Shown here: positions 9,801 to 19,880 of the stretch, one piece after another
How positions within the stretch are numbered: position 1 is the stretch's first letter
Layout: every line of letters begins with the position of its first letter
NCBI GenBank assembly: GCA_038143435.1
Contig: JAYQLX010000004.1
Coordinates: 186,001 to 250,000 of the forward strand
Direction of reading: 5' to 3'
DNA length: 64,000 nt
From: UBA8337 sp038143435
GTDB taxonomy: Bacteria > Pseudomonadota > Alphaproteobacteria > RS24
Translations under genes and position numbers: made by a program
Notes under the pieces: model-generated
What the model was told of the DNA's origin: nothing
Database searches by the model: none
The model's input: only the letters and a program-made list of their open reading frames with translations

Positions 9801-10998
9801 TCGATTGCTTGACCGTTGCCGATAGACCCTTCGCCTCGAGACGCGAATAAATAAACGGCTTGAACAATTCCAATGCCATTTTCTTCGGCAGACCGCATTG
9901 ATGAAGTTTCAGTTCCGGCCCGACCACAATCACCGAACGACCCGAATAATCGACACGCTTGCCGAGCAGGTTTTGACGGAAGCGGCCTTGCTTACCTTTC
10001 AGCATATCGGACAATGATTTCAGCGGACGCTTATTGCCGCCTGTAATGACGCGGCCACGACGGCCATTGTCAAACAACGCATCGACAGATTCTTGCAGCA
10101 TGCGCTTTTCATTGCGGACAATAATATCCGGCGCGCGCAATTCTATCAGGCGCTTCAGACGGTTGTTCCGGTTGATGACGCGACGATATAAATCGTTCAA
10201 GTCGGAGGTCGCAAAACGACCGCCATCCAGCGGCACGAGCGGACGCAGTTCCGGCGGAATGACCGGCACAACATTCAAAATCATCCATTCGGGACGGCTG
10301 CCCGAACGGATAAAGGCTTCAACCACTTTCAAGCGCTTGGCCAATTTCTTCGGCTTCAACTCGGTGGTCGCCTCAGCAATGCCGACACGCAATTCTTCGC
10401 GCAATTCTTCGAGGTTCAACTCTTCCAGCATGACGCGTACAGCTTCGGCACCGATACCGGCAACGAAATTGTCTTCGCCATGTTCATCTTGCGCGTCGAA
10501 ATATTCCTCTTCCGTCAGCAATTGGCCTTTTTCAAGCGGCGACAGCATCGGGTCGAGAACGATGAAGTTTTCAAAATAGAGCACGCGCTCCAAATCCTTC
10601 AGCGTCATATCGAGCAACAATCCGATGCGGCTCGGCAAAGATTTCAAGAACCAAATATGCGCGACCGGCGCGGCCAGTTCGATATGGCCCATGCGCTCGC
10701 GGCGCACTTTCGTCAATGTCACTTCGACGCCGCATTTTTCGCAAATCACGCCTTTGAATTTCATCCGCTTATATTTGCCGCACAGACACTCATAATCTTT
10801 AATCGGGCCGAAAATACGGGCGCAGAACAAGCCATCGCGCTCCGGCTTAAAGGTCCGATAGTTAATCGTCTCGGGCTTCTTAATCTCACCATATGACCAA
10901 GAGAAAATCTTTTCCGGGCTGGCGATTGAAATGCGGATTTGATCGAAGGCCTGTTGATTGGCCTGCGGATTGAAAATATTCATGACCTCTTGGTTCAT
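6807..10998 (-). CDS. rpoC: RNA polymerase subunit beta-prime, one frameshift near 9234
   Basis: Beta-prime carries the catalytic magnesium site. NADFDGDQMAVHVP is present at about residues 460-473. The N-terminal zinc ribbon (CLCGKYKRMKFKGVICEKC) is at about residues 71-89. The C-terminal part has the trigger-loop region (MRTFHIGGTA) and the second zinc site (CEIKSGVCATCYGRD). The frame breaks near residue 588. QANLP is followed by an extra T, and YDTINKLMTKKEISK continues in the next frame. Deleting one base near 9234 yields about 1396 residues, the family length. A natural split is unlikely because neither piece has its own start signals. It follows rpoB by 30 nt. Confidence 0.95.
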
Positions 10999-11028
10999 GC
11001 TCTTCTCCTGCGTAAGCGGCGCGCCGCT

Positions 11029-14000
11029 TTATTCCTGATTTTCCTTGCGGCTCTCTGTCAGTTCGACATTGAGACCCAAGGACCGGATTTCTTTCACCAA
11101 CACATTAAAGCTTTCCGGAATACCGGCTTCGAATGTGTCATCACCTTTAACAATCGCTTCATAGACTTTTGTCCGCCCCGCCACATCATCTGACTTGACG
11201 GTCAGCATTTCCTGCAGCGTATAGGCAGCGCCATAGGCTTCCAGCGCCCATACTTCCATCTCACCGAAGCGTTGGCCACCGAACTGCGCCTTACCACCCA
11301 ATGGCTGTTGGGTCACAAGGCTGTATGGGCCGATTGAACGGGCGTGAATTTTGTCATCAACCAAGTGATGCAATTTCAGCATATAGATGTAGCCGACCGT
11401 CACTTTACGGTCGAACGGCTCACCGGTGCGGCCATCGTGCAATTGCACCTGACCGGAACTGTCAATGCCGGCTTTACCCAACATATCGACAATGTCACCT
11501 TCAACCGCGCCGTCAAATACCGGCGTTGCCACCGGCACACCGCGCCGTAAGGTCTGGCTCATCTCAATCACTTCGCCATCAGACAATTTGCCGACCGCCG
11601 GATCGTCTGAATAGACGTCCTTCAGCGTGTCTTTGACTTTTGCCACATCGCCTTCGCGCTCATAAGCGGTCAGAGCGTCATTAATCTGGCGACCAAGACC
11701 GGCACATGCCCAACCCAAATGGGTTTCGAGAATTTGCCCGACATTCATGCGGCTCGGCACGCCAAGCGGGTTGAGCACAATGTCAACCGGCGTGCCGTCA
11801 TCATGATAAGGCATATCTTCGACCGGCATGATGCGGCTGATGACACCCTTATTGCCGTGACGACCGGCCATTTTGTCACCGGGCTGCAGCTTACGCTTCA
11901 CCGCGACATAGACCTTAATCATTTTCATCACGCCCGGTGGCAATTCGTCACCGCGTTGCAATTTGTCGACCTTGTCTTCAAAGCGCGCTTCCAATGCCGC
12001 TTTGGCATCGTCAAACTGCTTTTTCATGGCCTCGACTTCGGCCATTGCCGCGTCGTTTTTAAGGGCAATCTGCCACCATTGCGCACGCGTCAAATCTTCG
12101 AGCATGGCATTGGTGATTTTAGCATCAGCGCCAACGCCGGACGGGCCGGACGCGGCTTGCTTGCCGACCAAGACTTCTTCCAAACGCTTGTAAACATTGC
12201 GTTCCAGAATGGCCAATTCGTCATCACGGTCTTTGGCCAGGGCTTCAATTTCCTCCCGCTCAATCGCCAACGCACGTTCATCTTTATCAATGCCGTGGCG
12301 ATTGAACACACGCACTTCCACCACCGTGCCGGCTGTTCCGGGCGGCAGTTTCAGCGAGGTGTCGCGCACATCAGAAGCTTTCTCACCGAAAATGGCGCGC
12401 AGAAGTTTTTCTTCCGGCGTCATCGGGCTTTCACCTTTCGGAGTGATTTTACCGACCAGAATATCGCCCGGATTGACCTCGGCACCGATATAAACAATAC
12501 CGGCCTCGTCCAAATTACTCAGCGCTTCTTCACCGACATTGGGAATATCACGGGTGATTTCTTCCGGCCCCAATTTGGTGTCGCGTGCCATCACCTCAAA
12601 TTCTTCAATATGAATCGAGGTGAAAACATCGTCACGCACAATACGCTCCGAAATGAGAATGGAGTCCTCAAAATTGTAACCGTTCCACGGCATGAAGGCG
12701 ACCAGCACATTGCGGCCAAGCGCCAATTCGCCAAGCTCGGTTGACGGGCCGTCAGCCACAACATCGCCGACTTCAACACGGTCACCGACACGCACCAGCG
12801 GACGCTGATTGATGCAGGTTGACTGGTTGGAGCGTTGGAATTTACGCAGATTGTAAATATCAACACCGGATTTCGACGCATCGGTTTCTTCCGTGGCGCG
12901 AATAACGATACGCGTCGCATCGACTTGGTCAACCACACCGGCGCGGCGCGCTGAAATGGCGGCACCACTGTCGCGGGCAACCACTTCTTCCATGCCTGTG
13001 CCGACCAGCGGCGCTTCTGCTTGCAGCAGCGGCACGGCTTGACGTTGCATGTTCGAACCCATCAAAGCGCGGTTAGCGTCATCATTTTCAAGGAATGGGA
13101 TAAGCGCGGCAGCGACCGAAACAATCTGTTTCGGCGACACGTCGAGCAAATCGACCATATCCGGCGGCACCAATTCAAAGTCGCCATTAATGCGGCAGTT
13201 AATCAACTCATCGCTAAGCTTACCGCTTGTCATCAATGCGCGATATTGGCCTGCGCCACACGGAAGCGCGCTTCCTCCATCGCTGACAGATAGATGACAT
13301 CTTTCGTCACCTTGCCGCCTTCGACTTTACGATACGGGCTTTCAATAAAGCCGTATTTATTGACACGGGCAAAAGTCGCCAGCGAGTTAATCAGACCGAT
13401 ATTCGGGCCTTCCGGCGTTTCAATCGGGCAGATACGACCATAATGGGTCGGGTGCACGTCGCGCACCTCAAAGCCGGCACGCTCGCGCGTCAAGCCACCC
13501 GGGCCAAGCGCCGACAGGCGACGCTTATGGGTAATCTCAGACAGCGGATTGGTTTGGTCCATAAATTGTGACAATTGCGATGACCCGAAGAACTCACGCA
13601 CAGATGCCGATACCGGCTTGGCGTTAATCAAATCTTGCGGCATCACCGTATCAATATCGATAGAGCTCATGCGCTCTTTAATGGCGCGCTCCATGCGCAA
13701 CAGACCGATGCGATATTGATTTTCCATCAACTCACCGACCGAACGCACTCGGCGATTGCCAAGATTGTCAATATCATCAATATCGCCACGGCCATCGCGC
13801 AAATCGACCAGCGTTTTCACAACACCGACAATGTCTTCTTTGCGCAACACACGAATGTCATCGGGGCACTCTTGATTGAGGCGAATGTTCATTTTCACCC
13901 GACCGACGGCTGACAGGTCATAGCGTTCGCCATAGAAAAACAGACCGTCAAAAAGTGCTTGAGCCGTTTCGGGTGTCGGCGGCTCACCGGGACGCATGAC

Positions 14001-15128
14001 GCGGTAAATTTCTTCCAGCGCCGATAGCTGGTCACTCGATTTATCGGCAAACAGCGTGTTGCGAATGAACGGGCCTTTATTGACCGGGTCAATATCCAGC
14101 ACGCTCAGCTCGTCATAGCCTTTTTCTTTCAAATCAGCCAGCAGCTCTTCGGTAATCTCATCACCGGCTTCGGCAAAAATCTCACCCGTCTCATAACTGA
14201 CCAACTCGTCAGACAGGAAACGACCGACGAGCTCTTCATCACCGACGAGCAGCGATTTCAGGCCCTCTTCGGCCAGCAAGCGCGCTTTGCGCGGGGAAAT
14301 TTTTTGACCCGCTTCAACCGCAACCTTGCCGGTTTTGGCGTCAATCAAATCATAAATCGGCTTGGTGCCGCGACGTTGTTCGGGCACAAAATCCGTAACC
14401 CAGCCCTCTTTGCCGAGCTTATAAACCACCTTGTCATAGAACATTTCAAGGATGGTGTCGGAGGCATAATCCAGCGCATGCAAAAGCACGGTGGCCGGCA
14501 ATTTGCGGCGACGGTCAATGCGGACGTGGAGAATATCTTTGGCATCAAACTCAAAATCGAGCCATGAACCACGATAAGGAATGACGCGCGCGGCGAACAG
14601 CAATTTGCCGGATACATGCGTTTTGCCTTTATCATGGTCGAAGAACACACCGGGGCTGCGGTGCATTTGCGAGACAATCACCCGCTCCGTGCCATTGACA
14701 ACAAATGTGCCATTATCGGTCATAAAGGGCAGATCGCCCATATAGACTTCCTGCTCTTTAATGTCTTTGACCGACTTGGCGCCGGTTTCTTCATCAATAT
14801 CAAACACCACCAGACGGAGCGTCACTTTCAGCGGAGCGGCATAAGTCATGCCACGCTGTTGGCACTCTTCGACGTCATATTTGGGTTTTTCAAAATCATA
14901 AGAGACGAATTCCAGCATTGACGCGCCGGAGAAATCGCTAATCGGGAAAACCGATTTGAACACAGCCTGCAAACCGTCTTCATCACGACCACCATCAGGT
15001 TCTTGCACCTGTAAAAACTGGTCATAGGAATATTTCTGAACTTCAATCAGATTTGGCATTTCCACAACTTGTGGAATGCGACCGAATGAACGGCGAACAC
15101 GTTTGCGACCTGCGTAAGCTTGCGACAT
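11029..15128 (-). CDS. rpoB: RNA polymerase subunit beta, one frameshift near 13240
   Basis: The beta subunit forms the catalytic centre with beta-prime. The rifampicin-binding region is complete (SQLSQFMDQTNPL, THKRRLSALGPGG) with wild-type residues at the common resistance sites. The upstream part ends in VAQANIAH and the rest restarts as LMTSGKLSDELINCR. Restoring one missing base near 13240, for example GCGGCA instead of GCGCA, joins them as ANIAALMTSGK and gives about 1366 residues. It is one of only two breaks here that need an added rather than a removed base. It is preceded by the rplL-rpoB spacer with a strong hairpin and followed by rpoC. Confidence 0.95.
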
Positions 15129-15236
15129 GAGCTATCCTCACTTTTCCCAAGCGGGCCCGGTAAACCGGTAAACGGGTTTCCCCGCTATGCACGCCCCCTA
15201 CCCGCGATTTGGAGGCATGTGCCTAAAAGGCAAGAT

Positions 15237-15268
15237 GGGGCGGTCGGACTGAAATGCCCGACCACCCC
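15237..15268 (-). promoter_or_regulatory. Hairpin in the rplL-rpoB intergenic region
   Basis: The 157-nt gap between rplL and rpoB contains GGGG-C-GGTCGG (15237-15247) facing CCGACC-A-CCCC (15258-15268). This is a 10-bp stem with one mismatch and a 10-nt loop. No long U-tract follows in the leftward direction (ATCTTGCCTTTTAGG). In enterobacteria the same gap contains an attenuator and an RNase III site that lower rpoB expression relative to rplL. A similar role is an inference from position and structure. Confidence 0.5.
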
Positions 15269-15285
15269 GTGTTTCTCGACGCGAA

Positions 15286-15666
15286 CTATTTCAGTTCGAC
15301 AGTCGCGCCAACGCCTTCGAGCTTCTCTTTAATCTCGTTAGCTTCGGCGGTCGGAACGTCTTCTTTCAGGTCTTTCGGTGCACCTTCAACGATCTCTTTG
15401 GCCTCTTTCAGACCCAGACCGGTGATGGCACGAACTTCCTTAATGACGTTGATTTTCTGGTCGCCTGCTGCGGCAAGAACGACGGTAAATGCGTCTTTCT
15501 CTTCAGCAGCACCACCGGCATCGCCACCGGCGGCAGGGGCAGCAGCAACTGCAACAGGTGCAGCGGCAGAAACGCCCCATTTATCTTCCAGAAGTTTAGC
15601 AAGCTCAGCCGCTTCAATCACGGACAGGCTTGAGAGATCATCGGCAATTTTTTCAATATCAGCCAT
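15286..15666 (-). CDS. rplL: 50S ribosomal protein L7/L12
   Basis: L7/L12 is the multicopy stalk protein that recruits translation GTPases. The 126-residue product has the N-terminal dimerisation helix (residues 1-35) and an Ala/Gly-rich hinge at about residues 36-55. The C-terminal factor-binding domain includes KINVIKEVRAITGLGLKEAK. It follows rplJ by 36 nt and precedes rpoB by 157 nt. Confidence 0.97.
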   Translation of the reverse strand: MADIEKIADDLSSLSVIEAAELAKLLEDKWGVSAAAPVAVAAAPAAGGDAGGAAEEKDAFTVVLAAAGDQKINVIKEVRAITGLGLKEAKEIVEGAPKDLKEDVPTAEANEIKEKLEGVGATVELK

Positions 15667-15702
15667 TTTCTTTCTCCAATCGGTTGTTCCGGGACCTACC
15701 GC

Positions 15703-16221
15703 TTACGCGGCATCTCCCTCTGCAGCTTTGGCGCCAATTACGCGGGCCAGTTGACCGGCCGGAGCCTGCAACACGCCTGCCAATTTGGTAGCAGGTGAGT
15801 TGATAAGTCCGACAAGTTGACCGCGCAGCTCGTCCAGAGACGGCAACGACGCCAGATTTTTGACACCATCTGCATCAAGAACGTTGCCGTCCATAATGCC
15901 GCCAATGATTTTCAGATTATCATTGGCTTTCGCGAAGTTGGCGGCGACTTTCGGGGCGGCAACCGGATCGTCTGAAAAGGCAATCGCGGTCGGGCCAATG
16001 AAAAATTCACCGACAGATTCGTTTGGTGTTCCTGCGAGAGCGAGCTTGACGAGACGGTTTTTGGTCACTTTGACCGTGCCACCGACATCCGCCATTTGGT
16101 GCCGAAGCTCATCGAGATCCGGCACGGAAAGCCCCGAATAGTGGGTCACGACAATCACACCGGCATTTTCAAAAATGCCGTTATAGTGTGACACGAGCTC
16201 TTCTTTTGCAGCTCTATCCAC
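15703..16221 (-). CDS. rplJ: 50S ribosomal protein L10
   Basis: L10 anchors the L7/L12 dimers to the ribosome and binds its own mRNA leader in well-studied bacteria. The 172-residue product has the expected N-terminal rRNA-binding domain (VVTHYSGLSVPDLDELR, KVTKNRLVKLA) and an alanine-rich C-terminal helix that would carry the L7/L12 dimers. A structured leader of 294 nt precedes it. Confidence 0.96.
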   Translation of the reverse strand: MDRAAKEELVSHYNGIFENAGVIVVTHYSGLSVPDLDELRHQMADVGGTVKVTKNRLVKLALAGTPNESVGEFFIGPTAIAFSDDPVAAPKVAANFAKANDNLKIIGGIMDGNVLDADGVKNLASLPSLDELRGQLVGLINSPATKLAGVLQAPAGQLARVIGAKAAEGDAA

Positions 16222-16515
16222 TGTTCACTCTCCTTTGTATGTCTTGCGACATACGCTGGTGGTGCCGCCCCCTTTCGGGTTGTGGCACCGGTTCGGAATT
16301 GCCACCGGATGCGAAAAGCATCTGGTGACGCTCTTCCTGTCCCGGGACCAGCCGATTAAGCGCTTTCGCGCTCTCAAAAACTGTTCTCCCGTCTCATACA
16401 GGATATTAAGCATTCCCAATTGAATGCCCCTGTAATCTCGGACAGGCCGAAGGCTTAACCTTCGGTCATCCGCCCGCTACCCCCATGTATACGCAAAGGG
16501 CAGCGGACGAAATTT
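16222..16515 (-). promoter_or_regulatory. Structured rplJ leader, probable L10 autoregulatory region
   Basis: No gene is seen between rplA and rplJ, but reading leftward three hairpins are clear. CCGCTGCCC and GGGTAGCGG (about 16481-16509) pair with one wobble. CCGAAGG-TTAAG-CCTTCGG is perfect (16447-16465). GGTGCC and GGCACC (about 16257-16291) enclose CCCGAAAGGG. The position matches the L10(L12)4-binding leader known from other bacteria, which represses rplJL translation. I did not fold it or compare it with a covariance model, so the regulatory role is inferred. Confidence 0.5.
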
Positions 16516-17211
16516 TTAAGCCTCGTTGCCGAGGTCTGCCATATCCAGTTTGACGCCCGGCCCCATTGTGGAGCTGACCGCCAAACGTTTCATATAGGTG
16601 CCTTTAGCACCACTTGGCCGTGCCTTTTGTACGGCATTGACCAGCGCGCGGATGTTTCCGGCCAATTGCTCTTCCGAGAAACTGGCTTTACCGACACCGG
16701 CTTGCACAATGCCTTCCTTTTCGACACGAAACTCAACCGCGCCGCCTTTGGCTGCGCGCACCGCTTCAGCGACATCTGTCGTCACCGTGCCGACTTTCGG
16801 GTTCGGCATTAAATTGCGCGGCCCCAAAGCCTTGCCGAGACGACCGACCATCGGCATCATATCCGGCGTGGCAATGCAGCGGTCAAAATCAATCGTTCCG
16901 CCTTGCACGGTTTCCATCAATTCTTCTGCACCGACAATATCAGCACCGGCCGCTTTCGCTTCCTCGGCTTTTTCATCGCGGGCAAACACGGCAACGCGCT
17001 GTGCGCGGCCTGTGCCATTGGGCAGTTCAATCACGCCGCGCACCATTTGGTCGGCATGGCGCGGGTCGACGCCCAGATTGATGGCAATTTCTACTGTTTC
17101 GTCGAACTTGGCTGTGGCGTTGGCCTTGACCAGCTTAACGGCTTCATCGAGCGAATAGAGTTTGTTCTTATCAACAGACTCATTGGCTGCTTGTGTACGT
17201 TTTCCGGCCAT
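16516..17211 (-). CDS. rplA: 50S ribosomal protein L1
   Basis: L1 forms the mobile stalk that helps E-site tRNA leave and is often the repressor of rplKA translation. The 231-residue product has normal length. It contains the conserved VGRLGKALGPRNLMPNPKVG block at about residues 122-141 and the C-terminal GTYMKRLAVSSTMGPG. Its start overlaps the rplK stop by one base. Confidence 0.97.
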   Translation of the reverse strand: MAGKRTQAANESVDKNKLYSLDEAVKLVKANATAKFDETVEIAINLGVDPRHADQMVRGVIELPNGTGRAQRVAVFARDEKAEEAKAAGADIVGAEELMETVQGGTIDFDRCIATPDMMPMVGRLGKALGPRNLMPNPKVGTVTTDVAEAVRAAKGGAVEFRVEKEGIVQAGVGKASFSEEQLAGNIRALVNAVQKARPSGAKGTYMKRLAVSSTMGPGVKLDMADLGNEA

Positions 17212-17639
17212 TAGTCTCTTACCTCAAAACCCATAGACCGCGCAGAACCGGCGATCATTTTTTGCGCTTCGTCCAAATCGGTGGTGTTCAAATCAGCGAT
17301 CTTCTGCTCTGCGATTTCGCGGCATTGCGCCATCGTCACCGAACCGGCAACCTCGCGACCCGGCGCTGAACCGCCTTTCGGCAATTTGGCAGCCTTTTTC
17401 AAATAATATGAAGCGGGCGGCGTTTTGATGACGAAATCAAAAGACTTGTCTTCATAAATCGTAACAATGGTCGGAATCGGCATATTGGCTTCCATTTCCT
17501 GCGTCTTCGCATTGAAAGCCTTACAAAATTCCATAATGTTCAGACCGCGCTGACCCAAAGCCGGGCCAATAGGCGGTGACGGGCTTGCGCCCCCTGCCGG
17601 CACCTGCATTTTCAGGTAACCTTCAATCTTTTTTGCCAT
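17211..17639 (-). CDS. rplK: 50S ribosomal protein L11
   Basis: L11 forms the GTPase-associated centre with 23S rRNA and is needed for RelA activation in many bacteria. The 142-residue product has the proline-rich N-terminal segment (GGASPSPPIGPALGQRGLNI) and the C-terminal rRNA-binding domain (EIAEQKIADLNTTDLDEA, SARSMGFEV). It is the first gene of rplKA and lies 89 nt after nusG. Confidence 0.97.
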   Translation of the reverse strand: MAKKIEGYLKMQVPAGGASPSPPIGPALGQRGLNIMEFCKAFNAKTQEMEANMPIPTIVTIYEDKSFDFVIKTPPASYYLKKAAKLPKGGSAPGREVAGSVTMAQCREIAEQKIADLNTTDLDEAQKMIAGSARSMGFEVRD

Positions 17640-17728
17640 CTCTCGTTCCTTTCCTGCCCCTTTCGGGGCTGACGATTATGGGCCGTGGTGCGGCAGTTTG
17701 CTCTGCCTGCCACGAACTTTCACGGGGT
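17640..17728 (-). promoter_or_regulatory. rplK leader with two hairpins, possible L1-binding region
   Basis: The nusG-rplK gap contains a GCCCC-GAAA-GGGGC tetraloop hairpin (17656-17669), about 16 nt before the rplK start. A second, looser stem lies upstream of it (GTGGCAGGC facing GCCGCACCAC). In well-studied bacteria L1 represses rplKA by binding a leader hairpin at this position. I cannot confirm the exact L1 recognition motif by eye. Confidence 0.35.
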
Positions 17729-18259
17729 TCAGCCTTTTTCGACCTGCCCGTACTCCAATTCGACCGGGGTTGCCCGACCGAAAATCGACACGGCTACTTT
17801 CAGCCGCGCCTTTTCTTCATCGACCTCTTCAACAAGGCCGCTGAAAGAAGCAAACGGGCCGTCGCATACGCGCACTTCCTCGCCCACTTCAAATATGATG
17901 GACGGCTTGGGTCGTTCCGCCCCGTCTTCAACCTGATTGACAATCCGGTCCACTTCCGATTGCGAAATCGGTGCCGGTTTGCTTTGCGATCCCAAAAAGC
18001 CGGTGACTTTTGGGGTGTTTTTGACCAAATGATAAGCCTCATCGGTCAAATCCATTTTCACCAACACATAGCCCGGGAAGAATTTACGCTCACTATTGAC
18101 GCGGCGACCGCGGCGCATCTCAACCACTTCCTCAGTCGGCACGAGGATTTCCTCAAATGCGTCCTGCAATCCGGTTTGTGCCGCCTGCTCGCGAATGCTT
18201 TCCGCCACTTTGTGCTCAAAGTTCGAATAGGCGTGAACGATATACCAGCGCTTTGCCAT
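17729..18259 (-). CDS. nusG: Transcription termination/antitermination factor NusG
   Basis: NusG binds RNA polymerase through its N-terminal NGN domain and couples it to Rho or to ribosomal S10 through its C-terminal KOW domain. The 176-residue product starts MAKRWYIVHAYSNFEHKVAES (NGN). It has FPGYVLVKMDLTDEAYHLVK in the middle and a KOW module at about residues 120-176 (GEEVRVCDGPFASFSGLVEE). It follows secE with a one-base gap. Confidence 0.97.
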   Translation of the reverse strand: MAKRWYIVHAYSNFEHKVAESIREQAAQTGLQDAFEEILVPTEEVVEMRRGRRVNSERKFFPGYVLVKMDLTDEAYHLVKNTPKVTGFLGSQSKPAPISQSEVDRIVNQVEDGAERPKPSIIFEVGEEVRVCDGPFASFSGLVEEVDEEKARLKVAVSIFGRATPVELEYGQVEKG

Positions 18260-18260
18260 A

Positions 18261-18452
18261 TTAATTTGCCAGTCCCAAAAGTAGTGACACCAACCAGCTT
18301 AAAATCTGGTCGGCGATAAAAAAGAAAATAGCGGCAAGCGTAGCCAAAATGAAAACCATGACCGTGGTCACGGCGACTTCATTGCGGGTCGGCCACGTCA
18401 CTTTCGACGTTTCGCTTCGCACTTCTTGCACAAATTTCAGCGGATTTGCCAT
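18261..18452 (-). CDS. secE: Preprotein translocase subunit SecE
   Basis: SecE is the small essential subunit that clamps SecY in the inner membrane. The 63-residue single-span form is typical of alphaproteobacteria. It has an amphipathic N-terminal part (KFVQEVRSETSKVTWPTRNE), in which the KVTWPT element is the family signature, then one membrane helix at about residues 30-55. The 76-nt gap to tRNA-Trp shows no further feature. Confidence 0.96.
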   Translation of the reverse strand: MANPLKFVQEVRSETSKVTWPTRNEVAVTTVMVFILATLAAIFFFIADQILSWLVSLLLGLAN

Positions 18453-18528
18453 CTGCCGATTTTCCTCTTTCCGACAAACCTTGCGGTTTGCATTTTCCCT
18501 TCACAAAACCTGCCGCCTCTTTCGAGGC

Positions 18529-18604
18529 TGGCAGGAGTGGAGGGACTCGAACCCCCAACCCCCGGTTTTGGAGACCGGTGCTCTACCAGTTGAGCTACAC
18601 TCCT
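18529..18604 (-). tRNA. trpT: tRNA-Trp (anticodon CCA)
   Basis: The leftward strand folds as a 76-nt tRNA. The acceptor AGGAGTG pairs with CACTCCT. The D-arm is GCTC...GAGC, the anticodon arm CCGGT-CTCCAAA-ACCGG and the T-arm has GGTTCGAGTCC. The 3' CCA is encoded in the DNA (TGG on the plus strand at 18529-18531). It lies 9 nt after the tuf2 stop, so it is probably processed out of the tuf2-secE transcript. Confidence 0.96.
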
Positions 18605-18613
18605 CCGGTTACG

Positions 18614-19804
18614 CTACTCAATAATTGCTGCGACGACGCCGGCGCCGACGGTGCGGCCACCTTCGCGGATAGCGAAGCGCAGCTTCTCTTCCATAGCGAC
18701 CGGCACAATCAGTTCGACTTCCATCTCAACATTATCACCCGGCATCACCATTTCCGTGCCCGATGGCAGGCTCACAACGCCCGTCACATCAGTGGTACGG
18801 AAATAAAACTGCGGACGGTAATTGGTAAAGAACGGCGTATGACGGCCACCCTCTTCCTTGGTCAGAATATAAGCCTCAGCCTTAAACTTGGTGTGCGGGG
18901 TAATCGACCCCGGCGCACACAAAACCTGACCGCGCTCAACTTCTTCGCGCTTCGTGCCACGCAGCAATACACCGACATTGTCACCCGCCTCACCGCTATC
19001 AAGCAGCTTGCGGAACATTTCAACACCCGTGCAGGTGGTGGTCGCCGTGTCTTTAATGCCGACAATCTCAATATCGTCACCAACATTGATGATACCGCGC
19101 TCAACACGACCGGTCACAACCGTACCGCGACCCGAAATCGAGAACACATCTTCAATCGGCATCAAGAAAGGCTGATCCTTCGGACGCTCAGGCTGCGGGA
19201 TATAAGCATCAACTTCAGCCATCAGCGCCAAAATCGCTTCTTTACCGATATTGTCATCACGACCTTCAAGCGCTGCCAAAGCAGACCCCTTAACAATCGG
19301 AATATCATCGCCAGGGAACTCATAAGAAGACAAAAGCTCACGCACTTCCATCTCAACAAGCTCGAGAAGCTCATCATCGTCAACCTGGTCAACTTTGTTC
19401 AAGAAAACAACCAGCGCCGGAACACCAACCTGACGCGCCAACAAAATATGTTCGCGCGTTTGCGGCATCGGGCCATCGGCTGCATTCACAACCAAAATAG
19501 CGCCATCCATTTGCGCCGCACCGGTAATCATGTTCTTCACATAGTCAGCGTGACCGGGGCAATCAACATGCGCATAGTGACGACCATCCGTCTCATACTC
19601 AACATGCGCCGTCGAAATCGTGATACCACGCTCTTTTTCCTCAGGTGCCTTATCAATGTCAGAGTAATCTGAAAACTCAGCACCACCGGCCTCAGCCAGA
19701 ACCTTCGTAATCGCCGCCGTCAACGTCGTCTTGCCGTGGTCAACGTGACCAATCGTGCCAATGTTGCAGTGCGGCTTAGTCCGCTCAAACTTCTCTTTCG
19801 ACAT
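18614..19804 (-). CDS. tuf: Elongation factor Tu, tRNA/secE-linked copy
   Basis: This is the second EF-Tu gene, 396 residues, with the same GTPase motifs as the copy at 2239-3429. The only residue differences I find are Asp instead of Glu (VDDDELLELV), Asn instead of Thr (GRDDNIGKEA) and Ile instead of Val (RGIINVG). It sits between tRNA-Gly and tRNA-Trp at the head of the secE-nusG-rplKAJL-rpoBC unit, like the enterobacterial tufB locus. The 76-nt gap upstream, up to tRNA-Gly, shows no recognisable promoter. Confidence 0.98.
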   Translation of the reverse strand: MSKEKFERTKPHCNIGTIGHVDHGKTTLTAAITKVLAEAGGAEFSDYSDIDKAPEEKERGITISTAHVEYETDGRHYAHVDCPGHADYVKNMITGAAQMDGAILVVNAADGPMPQTREHILLARQVGVPALVVFLNKVDQVDDDELLELVEMEVRELLSSYEFPGDDIPIVKGSALAALEGRDDNIGKEAILALMAEVDAYIPQPERPKDQPFLMPIEDVFSISGRGTVVTGRVERGIINVGDDIEIVGIKDTATTTCTGVEMFRKLLDSGEAGDNVGVLLRGTKREEVERGQVLCAPGSITPHTKFKAEAYILTKEEGGRHTPFFTNYRPQFYFRTTDVTGVVSLPSGTEMVMPGDNVEMEVELIVPVAMEEKLRFAIREGGRTVGAGVVAAIIE

Positions 19805-19816
19805 CTTCGTTCCTCT
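18614..19816 (-). repeat. tuf direct repeat, copy 2
   Basis: This is the partner of 2239-3441, about 16 kb away in the same orientation. It is nearly identical over the coding region plus 12 nt upstream and then diverges abruptly (TTCTTT versus CCGTCG on the plus strand). Confidence 0.9.
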
Positions 19817-19880
19817 TTCTTTCGGGTCTCACCCCGTTAATCATCTGTTTTGCCCGACCTCTGCCCCTTATGGGACGGAT

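Noticed and set aside
11029..15128. Natural splitting of rpoB and rpoC into separate subunit genes
   Set aside because: The pieces overlap in frame-shifted fashion at conserved sequence, have no separate ribosome-binding sites, and become full length with one-base changes.
16225..16423. Small open frames on both strands in the rplJ leader
   Set aside because: They overlap stable hairpins and each other, with no family resemblance. A regulatory leader explains the region better.
18614..19804. tuf2 as a recently acquired foreign gene
   Set aside because: It is almost identical to tuf1 and sits in the conserved tRNA-tuf-secE context, so gene conversion of an old duplicate is the better explanation.
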